64,000 bases of DNA from Myxococcales bacterium (GTDB lineage Bacteria; Myxococcota_A; Polyangia; Palsa-1104; SHYY01). The notes below the pieces were generated by a model. It had not been told where the DNA came from. It did no database searches and saw only the letters and a program-made list of their open reading frames with translations. Where the stretch lies: positions 1 to 64,000 of the forward strand of contig SHYY01000008.1 of NCBI GenBank assembly GCA_009692555.1, given 5' to 3'. This document shows, in pieces, positions 1 to 11,623 of this stretch (within the stretch, counting starts at the first letter, position 1; every line of letters begins with the position of its first letter). Made by a program: the position numbers and the translations under genes.

Positions 1-124
1 ATGGCCTGTGACGTCGAGCTTCTGGTAGGCCAGCATGGGCATCCTCCTTTGTGGCCAGGGTGGTCGGTTGGCAGGAGGAATTTGTTGCGGGAGGAAGTTC
101 GATTGCCGTCGCTGCGGACGGGAC

Positions 125-154
125 GACTACGACTACGACTACGACTACGACTAC
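125..154. repeat. Hexanucleotide repeat GACTAC x5
   Basis: Five perfect tandem copies of GACTAC are visible. Copy number at such a repeat could vary between strains. It lies in non-coding sequence more than 500 bases upstream of dnaA, and no function is evident. Confidence 0.9.
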
Positions 155-699
155 GTGACGAGCAAGAGCCAGCAAGAGGGCCCCCTCCGCTGTTGAGCAC
201 CCCGGGAGTTGGAGGGTGATCGTCGCCGTTCCGCCGCCGCCGCCGTCGTCGTTGCCATCGCCGGACGGCGAGCAGCGGGGGAAGCGCCCGGGCCATGCGG
301 TTTCGCGGCGCGCAGATCGCGCAAACCCACGTCCCATGCGGCGACGCGCCTCGGCGCCACTATTTCCAACATCGTTTCATGTAGTTCGCGGTCATGTCGC
401 ACCGCGTCGCGTGATCTGTCGCCGCGCTTATTTTTCGGGGCGCAGCTTTTTCCTGAATGGTTCGCGCTGGATCTGCGTGCCGTCGCTTTTCCGCTTGCCA
501 CAGCGAAGGAGCGTTTGCTAGAAACAGCGACGTCGAGGGGATGGATGCTGGGTCCCAATGGGTCGTTTTTCTGGTCGGGTCTTGGGACGTCTTGCTGCAC
601 CCTCTTGCTGCACCTTCTTAACTGCCATTGGCAACCGGAGCGGGTTGCTCTTCTTGATGGCAACTGTCTGACAGTGTGAGTGTTTTTTTGCACGGTTGG

Positions 700-730
700 T
701 TATCCACAGAGGTGGATAGCTTGTGGATAT
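700..730. promoter_or_regulatory. DnaA-box cluster upstream of dnaA (origin half or autoregulation)
   Basis: A perfect DnaA box TTATCCACA lies at 700-708. A reverse box TGTGGATAT (8 of 9) lies at 722-730, and a weaker GGTGGATAG (7 of 9) sits between them at 711-719. The cluster ends 25 bases before the dnaA start codon. Such boxes can serve replication initiation, dnaA autorepression or both. With the boxes and AT-rich patch downstream of dnaA it may form a two-part origin. Confidence 0.75.
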
Positions 731-755
731 CTTTGTCGCTTCTCGAAGGGGACGC

Positions 756-2120
<1,365 letters not shown>

Positions 2121-2533
2121 TCACCTCGCGACTCCACCCTCCGCCCTCCGCCCTCACCCCGACCCTCTCCCGCTGGCGAGAGAGGGAGACGATCTCGTCG
2201 GAGAGTGACGATGGGTGACCCTATGTGTTCGTGCTTGAAGCGGCGGATCCGGGGTGGTATGTCGGTGCCTGTGGAAGGCGCTGTGCGATCGGGTGTGGAC
2301 GGTCTGGGGAGAAGCGGGTCTGTGGGTAAGATCGGTGCTCTCGGGCAAAGGATCCACGGATCGATTCACAGCGGATCTTCAATCATCCGAAGGCAGTAGG
2401 CCGGTTATCCAGATCTTCACAGGGCCTATTCCGGATCCTTTCTTTTATTTAATAGATCCATGAAGAGAAAGAGCACTGGGGACACCGTTCTCTTTCAACC
2501 ACGAAACGAAACGACGAACGACGGGAGCAGCCG
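2121..2533. other. dnaA-dnaN intergenic region, candidate oriC segment
   Basis: This 413-base gap has no convincing gene. It contains a hairpin just after dnaA, several near-matches to the DnaA box (TGTGGGTAA at 2321-2329 and TTATCCAGA at 2405-2413, each 8 of 9), and a run that is strikingly AT-rich for this genome (TTTCTTTTATTTAATAG, 2439-2455), which could be a duplex-unwinding element. Origins next to dnaA with this composition are common. Assignment here is by inspection only. Confidence 0.55.
2163..2186. terminator. Hairpin downstream of dnaA
   Basis: CCCTCTC (2163-2169) pairs with GAGAGGG (2180-2186), with further partial pairing inside. It lies about 40 bases after the dnaA stop and has no U-tract. 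The surrounding CCCTCACCCCGACCCTCTCCC context resembles common dispersed intergenic palindromes, so it may be a repeat rather than a dedicated terminator. Confidence 0.4.
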
Positions 2534-3649
2534 ATGGAGATCAAGATCGAGAAGAACGCGTTCCTCGCTGGACTCGCCCTCGCACAGGGCGTGGCGGATC
2601 GCAAGTCGACCATGCCGATCCTCGCCAACGTTCTCCTGCGCACCGATGGGCGGGACAAGGTCTTCCTCGCCGCCACCGACCTGAATGTCACGGTGACCGC
2701 GGAGCTGCCGGCGAAAGTGGAGAAGGAGGGCGGCCTCACCCTCGGGGCCAAGCAGCTCCACGATATCGTGAAGCAGCTCCCGGGCGAGGAGCTCTCGCTC
2801 AAGCGCGGGGAGAACCACTACGCCGAGATCAAGGCGGGCAAGGTGGACTACCGGATGGTCGGGATGGCCGATCGCGACTACCCGAAGGTGCCGAACCATC
2901 GCGAGGTGACGTTCTCCAAGGTGGACGCGGGGATCCTCCGCGACCTGATCGCCAAGACGTTCTTCTCCATCTCCAGCGACGAGACGCGCTACCACCTGAA
3001 CGGCGTGCTCTTCGAGTGCGACGGCAAGGGCGACAAGGCGCGCGCGCGGATGGTCTCCACCGACGGGCATCGTCTCTCCAAGATCGAGCGTCCGCTGCCC
3101 GGCGGCCCGGAGATCCCGCAGGGGGTGATCATCCCGCGCAAGGGGCTGATGGAGATCCGGCGCGTGCTGGAAGGGGTGAGCGGCGAGATCGAGCTCGGGT
3201 TCCAGCAGGGCCACGCCTTCGTTCGCAACGGGCGGATCGCGGTCTCGGTGAAGCTGATCGAGGCGCAGTTCCCGCCGTTCGAGCAGGTGATCCCGAAGGA
3301 GCACGACAAGCTGTGCGGCCTCGACCGAATCGCCTTCCTGGAGGCGCTGAAGCGCATCTCGCTGATGTCGTCGGACAAGACCTGGGGGATCAAGTTCACC
3401 CTCGAAAAGGGGCTCCTCCGGGTGGCCTCCGACAACCCCGATCTCGGCGACGGTCGCGAGGAGCTCGACGCGGACTACGACGGGCCGGCGCTCACGGTCG
3501 GGTTCAACGCGCGCTACTTCATCGACGTGCTCGGGGAGATCGAGACCCAGCGCGTGCGCCTCGAGCTGGGCAACGAGCTCGATCCCGGAGTGGTCCGGCC
3601 GATCGATGGCGGCGACTACCTCGGCGTGATCATGCCGATGCGGATCTGA
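2534..3649 (+). CDS. dnaN: DNA polymerase III beta sliding clamp
   Basis: The beta clamp is a ring-shaped dimer that tethers DNA polymerase III and other factors to DNA. The 371-residue product has the family length. It begins MEIKIEKNAFLAGLALAQGV, contains the conserved RKSTMPILANVLL segment of the first domain and MVSTDGHRLSKI at the second domain, and ends in VIMPMRI, the typical MPMR C-terminus that contributes to the protein-binding groove. ATG 2534 follows GGGAG by six bases. It sits between dnaA and recF in the classical order and probably shares a transcript with recF, 28 bases downstream. Confidence 0.97.
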   Translation: MEIKIEKNAFLAGLALAQGVADRKSTMPILANVLLRTDGRDKVFLAATDLNVTVTAELPAKVEKEGGLTLGAKQLHDIVKQLPGEELSLKRGENHYAEIKAGKVDYRMVGMADRDYPKVPNHREVTFSKVDAGILRDLIAKTFFSISSDETRYHLNGVLFECDGKGDKARARMVSTDGHRLSKIERPLPGGPEIPQGVIIPRKGLMEIRRVLEGVSGEIELGFQQGHAFVRNGRIAVSVKLIEAQFPPFEQVIPKEHDKLCGLDRIAFLEALKRISLMSSDKTWGIKFTLEKGLLRVASDNPDLGDGREELDADYDGPALTVGFNARYFIDVLGEIETQRVRLELGNELDPGVVRPIDGGDYLGVIMPMRI

Positions 3650-3677
3650 TCGGGCCCTCGGGCTCTCTTCGCGCCCG

Positions 3678-4787
3678 GTGAGGCTCCTCGCCGTCGAGCT
3701 GGCCGATTTTCGCAACGTCGCGGGGGCGCTCGTCGTGCCGCATCCGCGCTGCAATGTCTTCCACGGCGACAACGGCCAGGGCAAGACCAACCTCCTCGAA
3801 GCGATCTTTCTCGTCGGTACGCTGACCTCGTTTCGCGCCTCGCGGGTGGAGGAGATGGTCCGCTTCGGCGCCACCTTTGCGCGGGCCAGGGCGCGCGTGG
3901 AGCGGAGTGGGCTGGAGCGGCTTTACGAGGTGGAGATCGCCACCCAGCCTGCGCGCAAGGTGGCCCGCGTCGACGGGAAATCGGTGCGGGCGACGGCCGA
4001 CTACTTCGGCGGCTTCAACGTGGTGCTGTTCGCCCCCGATGACCTGCAGCTCCCGCGCGGCGCCCCCGGGGAGAGGCGGCGCTTCCTCGATCGCGCGGTG
4101 TGGAACGCCGAGCCGGCCCTGCTCCGCGAGGCGCAGACCTACGCGCGCCTGCTCAAGTCGCGGAACGCCCTCCTGCGTACCCCGGACGCTGCGCGCCTCG
4201 ACGACCTGCTCGAGGTCTACGATGCGCAGCTGGCCGCGGCGGGTGCGGCGATCGTCGCCCGCCGTCGGCGCTATCTCGGAGCGCTCGCACCCCGCGTCGC
4301 GGTGGCCTTCGAACGCATCACGAAGAGCGGCCTGCCCCTTTGCATCGGTTACCGCACCCGCCAGCAGGGCAGCGACGGGGAGCTGGCCGCCGAGCTCTCT
4401 GCCGCTCTCCGCGCCGACCGCAGAAAGGACTTCGCGCGCGGCTTCACCTCGGCGGGACCGCACGCCGACGATCTCGAGCTCACCCTCGACGGGCGGCCGG
4501 CGGGGCTGTACGGCTCGCAGGGACAGCTCCGGGCGCTGGTGCTGGCGCTGAAGATCGCCGAGATCGAGCAGCTCGACGAGGTGCTCGGCGATGCGCCGAT
4601 CCTCCTGCTCGACGATGTCTCCTCCGAGCTAGACGAGGCGCGCAACGCCGATCTGTTCGCTTTTCTTCGTGAAGTTCGCTGTCAGGTGTTCATCACCACC
4701 ACCCACCCCGCGCACGTCCTGTTGCACCCCGATCCCGGTGCTCGGTGCGATTTTCGAGTGACCGCAGGAACGATCGCACGATCCTGA
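3678..4787 (+). CDS. recF: DNA replication and repair protein RecF
   Basis: RecF is an SMC-like ATPase that helps load RecA at single-strand gaps. The 369-residue product has the N-terminal MRLLAVELADFRNV, Walker A GDNGQGKTNLLEAI (around residue 32), the ABC-type signature region YGSQGQLRALVLALK (around 275) and Walker B ILLLDDVSSELD (around 310). The start is GTG 3678, since no upstream ATG is in frame within the short gap after dnaN. Placement between dnaN and gyrB matches the standard origin cluster. Confidence 0.96.
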   Translation: MRLLAVELADFRNVAGALVVPHPRCNVFHGDNGQGKTNLLEAIFLVGTLTSFRASRVEEMVRFGATFARARARVERSGLERLYEVEIATQPARKVARVDGKSVRATADYFGGFNVVLFAPDDLQLPRGAPGERRRFLDRAVWNAEPALLREAQTYARLLKSRNALLRTPDAARLDDLLEVYDAQLAAAGAAIVARRRRYLGALAPRVAVAFERITKSGLPLCIGYRTRQQGSDGELAAELSAALRADRRKDFARGFTSAGPHADDLELTLDGRPAGLYGSQGQLRALVLALKIAEIEQLDEVLGDAPILLLDDVSSELDEARNADLFAFLREVRCQVFITTTHPAHVLLHPDPGARCDFRVTAGTIARS

Positions 4788-7481
<2,694 letters not shown>

Positions 7482-7718
7482 TCGATCTAGGGGAGTGCGT
7501 GCCGCCCTCCCTCGACGGGCACCCCCCCCCACTCGATCCTGGGGGCAAGCCCCCACCCGTCGAGCCTCCCTTCCTGCTACGGCGGGACTGCCCGCCGGCC
7601 GTGCCGTGCGCGGCTTTCAGACTCAGTCCCACGCTACCCACTTCGACCAAAACTAGCACCAGCCGCCCTGTCTCGACGATTGCAACCAGACTTGGCCGAA
7701 AAACAGCGAGACCCGAGT

Positions 7719-7747
7719 CTGACGCGCGGAACTAAAACAGGTAGAGT
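7719..7747 (+). promoter_or_regulatory. Candidate fabH promoter
   Basis: CTGACG (7719-7724) and TAGAGT (7742-7747) are 17 bases apart and resemble -35 and -10 elements, at 4 of 6 matches each. Transcription would start at or beside ATG 7755, implying a leaderless or near-leaderless message. No good Shine-Dalgarno sequence is seen before that ATG. Confidence 0.35.
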
Positions 7748-7754
7748 AGCGCGC

Positions 7755-8780
7755 ATGACAACCGAGCTTCGTCGCACGCGCATGGTGGGCCTCGGGGGCT
7801 TCGTGCCCGAGCGGGTGGTCAAGAACGACGACCTGAAGCAGTGGATGGACACCTCGGATCAGTGGATCCAGGAGCGCACCGGGATCCGCGAGCGGCGCTG
7901 GGTGGACTGGGACAAGAAGATCGGCTCGTCGGACCTGGCGGTGGAGGCGTCGAAGCGCGCGCTCAGCGACGCGGGGATGGTGCCGAAGGACATCCAGATG
8001 GTGATCTTCGCGACGCTGTCGCCCGATCACCTGTTCCCCGGCACGGGCGTGTTCCTGCAGCGAAAGCTCGGGATTCCCGTCGGTGCGGCGGTGCTCGATA
8101 TCCGCCAGCAGTGCACCGGCTTCATCTACGGGACCTCGATCGCCGATCAGTTCATCAAGACCGGGATGTACGACCGGATCCTGGTGATCGGCGCGGAGGT
8201 GCACTCGACCGGGCTCGATCTGTCGACGCGCGGGCGCGATGTCTCGGTGATCTTCGGCGACGGAGCAGGCGCGGCGATCTATGCCCCGGCGGTCGACGAC
8301 GTGAGCTACATCATCTCCAGCCACCTGCACGCCGACGGCAACTCGGCGGAAGATCTTTGGACCGAGTATCCATCGTCGAAGGAGATGCCGCAGCTCGATC
8401 CGGCCGAGGTGGCGGAGGGGAAGACGCGCCACTTTCCGCAGATGAAGGGGCGCCAGGTGTTCAAGCACGCGGTGCCGAGGATGGCGGAGTCGGTGTTCGA
8501 GGCGCTGGCGCGGAACGGGGTGCCGCTCGCCGATCTCAAGATGCTCATCCCGCATCAGGCAAATCTACGGATCAACGAGTACGTGCAGAAGCAGATCCTC
8601 GGGCTGCCCGACGACAGGGTCTACAACAACATCCAGCGCTACGGGAACACCACGGCGGCGTCGATTCCGCTGGCGCTCTACGATTGCCGGCGCGAGGGCA
8701 AGGTGCAAAAGGGCGATCTGGTGTGCCTCGCCGCGTTCGGCGCCGGCTTCACCTGGGGCTCGGTGCTGATGAAGCTGTAG
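7755..8780 (+). CDS. fabH: Beta-ketoacyl-ACP synthase III (FabH family)
   Basis: KAS III enzymes condense acyl-CoA with malonyl-ACP to start fatty-acid synthesis. The 341-residue product shows the family pattern SDQWIQERTGIRERRW, the catalytic cysteine in DIRQQCTGFIYG (about residue 118), the active-site histidine in IPHQANLRIN (about 267) and the asparagine in YGNTTAASIP (about 299). The C-terminus AAFGAGFTWGSVLMKL is typical. I use ATG 7755 rather than the upstream extension of the ORF track. It stands alone, away from acpP and other fab genes, so a specialised acyl-primer role cannot be excluded. A perfect hairpin follows its stop. Confidence 0.9.
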   Translation: MTTELRRTRMVGLGGFVPERVVKNDDLKQWMDTSDQWIQERTGIRERRWVDWDKKIGSSDLAVEASKRALSDAGMVPKDIQMVIFATLSPDHLFPGTGVFLQRKLGIPVGAAVLDIRQQCTGFIYGTSIADQFIKTGMYDRILVIGAEVHSTGLDLSTRGRDVSVIFGDGAGAAIYAPAVDDVSYIISSHLHADGNSAEDLWTEYPSSKEMPQLDPAEVAEGKTRHFPQMKGRQVFKHAVPRMAESVFEALARNGVPLADLKMLIPHQANLRINEYVQKQILGLPDDRVYNNIQRYGNTTAASIPLALYDCRREGKVQKGDLVCLAAFGAGFTWGSVLMKL

Positions 8781-8803
8781 CTTCCGCTACTGCTAGCGGA
8801 AGC
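8780..8803. terminator. Bidirectional hairpin between convergent genes
   Basis: GCTTCCGCTA (8780-8789) and TAGCGGAAGC (8794-8803) form a perfect 10-bp stem with a four-base loop. The hairpin begins in the fabH stop codon and runs into the end of the convergent copper-protein gene, whose stop is at 8793-8795. It could end transcription from both sides, although no U-tract is seen. Confidence 0.65.
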
Positions 8804-9803
8804 AGTCGGCGAACGAGATGAAGCGGCCGACGGAGGGGTAGTAGTAGGCCCACAGGAAGCACATCTCGTTGTCCTCGGCCGACTGCCCGAACATGTAGGT
8901 CTTCTGGCCGTTGTTCTGGTAGTGGCACTGCCAGCGCAGGCCCTCGCCGGCGGCGAAGGTTTGCAGATGGGCGTCGTCCCAGGTGACGAAGGGCGGGTTG
9001 TCGTAGGGCTGGCCCATGGTCAGGTTGGTGCCGGCGGCGGCGCTCGACGACTTGTCGATGGTCATCAGGGTGCCGCGCTTGTGCTGGTGGGTGGTGAGGC
9101 CGAACATCTTGATCCCCGGCGGCATCTTGAAGAAGGCCGGGGGCAGGGTGGTGGCGCCGGGGGGAACGCCCTTGCCGCCGAACATCTTGTCGAGCGGGCT
9201 CACCGAGCCGCAGAACATGATGTCGGCCTTCTCGTATGCGGCGGCCTTGCCGACGGTGAGGCGGATGTCGCCCTGGCCGACGATCGCCTTGGCGGTGGAG
9301 TTGATGTAGTGGGCCTCGATCTTCACCATGTCGCCGGCCTCGAAGTGGTAGGCGGCGCCGGAAGGGAGGGGCAGCGCGTTGTTGTCCTGGCTCTCGGCGA
9401 TGTAGATCGGGATGTCGCCGCCCGCGATGTCGAGGGGCTGGCACTCGTAGACCTCCTTCTTCTCGGTGGCCTCCTTCGACTTGAAGAAGATGAGGTGATG
9501 GGAGCCGGGGGCGAGGGTGGCGTCGAGGCGGATGACATCGATCGCCGTCGTGGTGGGGAGCTTGAAGCGGGTGCAGACGGTCTTTTCCTTGCCGGCGTCG
9601 AGCGGGATCGGGCCGATGCCAAGGGTGAGCACCTCGGTGACCGCCATTGCGAGATCGGAACCGGGAGGCACGGCGAGGTCGGAGCCTGGAAGTGGGGCGC
9701 CGTCACCGACAGAGACGCCGAGATCGGACGCGCCCGGGGGAACGCTGGCGCCGCCGCAGCTGGCCAGGAGAAGGGCGGCGAGGAGAGCAGGAAAGCGACG
9801 CAT
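8793..9803 (-). CDS. Lipoprotein with PHM-like copper type II monooxygenase fold
   Basis: The 336-residue product has a lipoprotein signal (MRRFPALLAALLLASCGG; lipid-modified Cys about 16) and a Gly/Pro/Asp-rich linker containing SDLAVPPGSDLAM. The remainder resembles the two-domain catalytic core of peptidylglycine alpha-hydroxylating and dopamine-beta monooxygenases. All six expected copper ligands can be matched by eye: the His pair in APGSHHLIFF and the His in KIEAHYIN for the first copper, and the His-x-His in THQHKRG plus the Met in NEMCFLWAYYYP for the second. It is probably anchored in the outer membrane or periplasm and may oxidise an unknown substrate with copper and oxygen. It converges on fabH. 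Substrate unknown; fold call fairly confident. Confidence 0.72.
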   Translation of the reverse strand: MRRFPALLAALLLASCGGASVPPGASDLGVSVGDGAPLPGSDLAVPPGSDLAMAVTEVLTLGIGPIPLDAGKEKTVCTRFKLPTTTAIDVIRLDATLAPGSHHLIFFKSKEATEKKEVYECQPLDIAGGDIPIYIAESQDNNALPLPSGAAYHFEAGDMVKIEAHYINSTAKAIVGQGDIRLTVGKAAAYEKADIMFCGSVSPLDKMFGGKGVPPGATTLPPAFFKMPPGIKMFGLTTHQHKRGTLMTIDKSSSAAAGTNLTMGQPYDNPPFVTWDDAHLQTFAAGEGLRWQCHYQNNGQKTYMFGQSAEDNEMCFLWAYYYPSVGRFISFADCFR

Positions 9804-9944
9804 GGAGCCTCCGAACGGTGGAAAAATACACGGTAGCTGTGGCGTGGCTCAGGCGCCAACGAATTCGGAGAATGCGTACTGTGCCTGATCGACCCGCCGC
9901 AGGCGGCACAGCAGCGTCCCCAGGGTCTTCGGGGACTCCGTCCC
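9804..9944. repeat. Hairpin-rich intergenic segment
   Basis: Between two minus-strand genes lies a GC-rich stretch with CCGCCGCAGGCGG and GTCCCC/GGGGAC inverted repeats (about 9910-9935). It resembles, in style, the other structured gaps at 7490-7620, 14490-14580 and 56940-56990. No coding sequence is seen. Confidence 0.4.
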
Positions 9945-10355
9945 CTACGGCTCGTAGCGCTTGATCCCGAGGAGGAGGTCCATCGTGGCCTGGTCGGCGT
10001 CGGGGAATGGGTACTGCTCGAACTCGTCGGAGGTGACCCAGCGGAAGTCCTTCACGCGGCGGGCGCGCACCGGGCGGGTCGCGTCGAGGGTGGCGGCGTA
10101 GAGGCAGAGGGCGACCGCGTAGCCATCGTAGACGTGGTGCTTCTCGGTGAGCTTCTGGCCGATCACGGCCTCGGCGTCGATGCGCTCGCGGAGCTCGCGC
10201 TTGAGGGCGTCCTCGTCGCGCTCGCCCTCCTCGGCGCGGCCGCCGGGGAACTCCCAGAGCAGCGGCAGCACCGCCTGATCGCGCCTTTGCGTGATGAGGT
10301 ACCGGCCGTCCCGCTCGACCACCGCGGCGACCACCCGGATCATCTTTGCTGCCAT
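9945..10355 (-). CDS. Nudix hydrolase, MutT-like, with altered Nudix box
   Basis: The 136-residue product begins MAAKMIRVVAAVVERDGRYL and has WEFPGGRAEEGE, typical of MutT-type (8-oxo-dGTP or related) pyrophosphatases. The Nudix box normally reads GX5EX7REUXEEXGU. Here the second half is RELRERIDA, so the last of the three metal-binding glutamates is Arg and the conserved Gly is Asp. The first two glutamates (REL-RE) remain. The enzyme may be weak, have changed specificity or have lost activity. It is followed on the same strand by no close partner. The family assignment is secure; the activity is not. Confidence 0.8.
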   Translation of the reverse strand: MAAKMIRVVAAVVERDGRYLITQRRDQAVLPLLWEFPGGRAEEGERDEDALKRELRERIDAEAVIGQKLTEKHHVYDGYAVALCLYAATLDATRPVRARRVKDFRWVTSDEFEQYPFPDADQATMDLLLGIKRYEP

Positions 10356-10402
10356 GGCGCGGAGTCTAGGTTCGGCGGGCGCTCAAGTCAAAAACGAGGG
10401 CC

Positions 10403-11503
10403 TCACGATTTCTGGCTGGCGAAGTAGATCAGCGTGCCGATCACAACGGCGAGGAAGAGGAAGAAGAGGAGGAGCTTGAAGACGCTCCAGGGGGCCTTGC
10501 CGACCACCTCGCCGGTCTGGCCGTTGACGAGGAAGCGGTAGACCTTTTCTTGATAGCGGTAGGCGGCGATCCACACGGGGAGGAGGACGTGCTTGTAGGT
10601 GAGGGCGCTGTAGTCGTTGTGGACCTGGAGGCTGCGGTGGGTATCGCCGCCGACGTCGCGGCCGCAGCGGCTCTGCTGCTCGCTCTCGATGCGCGCCTGG
10701 GCCTTGGCCCAGCCGTCCTGGAGGCCGACGGCGTACTCCTCGGCGCTCCAGCCGGCGAGGTAGGCGGGGACGTAGGGCTTGAGCTGCTTCGTGTCGAAGG
10801 TCTTCAGGTGCTCGGCGAGGTTGTCGGGGAGGCCCTTCGAGGCGCACACGAGGAGGTCGTCGTAGACGTCCTTGCGCTGGCCCCAGGCGTTCGACCACTC
10901 GGTGCGCTGCACGCGGCGGGTTTTCGCGACGGTCTGGCCGTTCTCCTGGGTGGTGAACTCCTCCTCCTCGTAGTAGTGGCGACCGCGCTCGGCGCGCCAC
11001 TGGGAGTCGACGCGCGCGTCGTAGGTCCAGAAGGGGACGTAGACGCCGTTGACCTCCTGCACCTTGGCGAGGTGCTTGAGATCGCCCGGGCGGAACCAGA
11101 GCTTGCCGAGCCAGCGTGCGAAGGCGGCGTTGGCGGTCTTCTTGTCGACGGCGAAGGGGAGCAGCGACTCGGGGCGGATCGCGTTGGCGTTCTCCGCCTG
11201 ATCGAGCACCTTCGAGGAGCCGCAGAAGGCGCACTTCGTCGACGTGACACCGCCTTGGAAGGAGACGTTGGCGCCGCACTCCTGACAGCGATGGACGCGC
11301 ACCGCCGCGCCGAGGCCCTTCGGGGCCGACCCGAAGCCGGCGAAGAGATCGCGCTCGACCACCTGGTGGTGGCCGTCCTGCGGCACCTCGCGGACGAAGC
11401 CGCAGTGGCCGCACTTGAGCTTGCCGCTCGTGGCATCGAAGGCCAGCTCGGCGCCGCAGTTTTCGCAGCGGAACCTCTGGGCCTGCACTTCTCCGTTGGC
11501 CAT
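10403..11503 (-). CDS. TFIIB-type zinc-ribbon membrane protein, YdjG-like
   Basis: The 366-residue product starts MANGEVQAQRFRCENCGAEL. It has two N-terminal zinc ribbons (CENCGAEL-CGHCG and CQECGANV-CAFCG, within the first 100 residues), a long middle domain, and one C-terminal membrane helix (about 340-362, LLLFFLFLAVVIGTLIYF) with a very short tail. I start at ATG 11503; the ORF track extends far upstream into the divergent gene. It is divergent from an SPFH protein with its own C-terminal zinc ribbons. In Bacillus, YdjG (zinc ribbon) and YdjI (SPFH) are encoded together with a PspA protein and linked to envelope stress, and this pair recalls that arrangement. Role here inferred. Confidence 0.65.
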   Translation of the reverse strand: MANGEVQAQRFRCENCGAELAFDATSGKLKCGHCGFVREVPQDGHHQVVERDLFAGFGSAPKGLGAAVRVHRCQECGANVSFQGGVTSTKCAFCGSSKVLDQAENANAIRPESLLPFAVDKKTANAAFARWLGKLWFRPGDLKHLAKVQEVNGVYVPFWTYDARVDSQWRAERGRHYYEEEEFTTQENGQTVAKTRRVQRTEWSNAWGQRKDVYDDLLVCASKGLPDNLAEHLKTFDTKQLKPYVPAYLAGWSAEEYAVGLQDGWAKAQARIESEQQSRCGRDVGGDTHRSLQVHNDYSALTYKHVLLPVWIAAYRYQEKVYRFLVNGQTGEVVGKAPWSVFKLLLFFLFLAVVIGTLIYFASQKS

Positions 11504-11623
11504 GGGCCTCTCCTTCGTGCGCGGGCTTGTGTCCGCTTGTGCCTTGGCGGGCGGGCGATTATTATTCCTGGCCTCACCTTGGCGCAAGGGTAAGCAACGG
11601 CGGACTAACGGAGGACACGGGCG

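Larger units (their letters stand above)
1..755. other. Non-coding region upstream of dnaA
   Basis: No convincing gene is seen in this stretch. The ORFs of the track here (72, 180, 156, 101 and 116 aa) are Arg/Ala/Ser-rich, overlap one another on both strands and lack recognisable motifs. rpmH and rnpA, often divergent from dnaA, were looked for and not found. The region holds a GACTAC repeat near its left end, a short palindrome (ACTGTC-T-GACAGT, 663-675) followed by a T-run, and DnaA boxes at its right end. Confidence 0.6.

Noticed and set aside
1-219. 72-residue ORF starting at base 1
   Set aside because: The RLRLRLRLR run comes from the GACTAC repeat, there is no motif, and the ATG at base 1 may simply be the window edge.
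663-675. ACTGTC-T-GACAGT as a LexA or other operator
   Set aside because: The spacing does not fit the known LexA site, and a loop of one base does not make a terminator. It is only noted as a palindrome.
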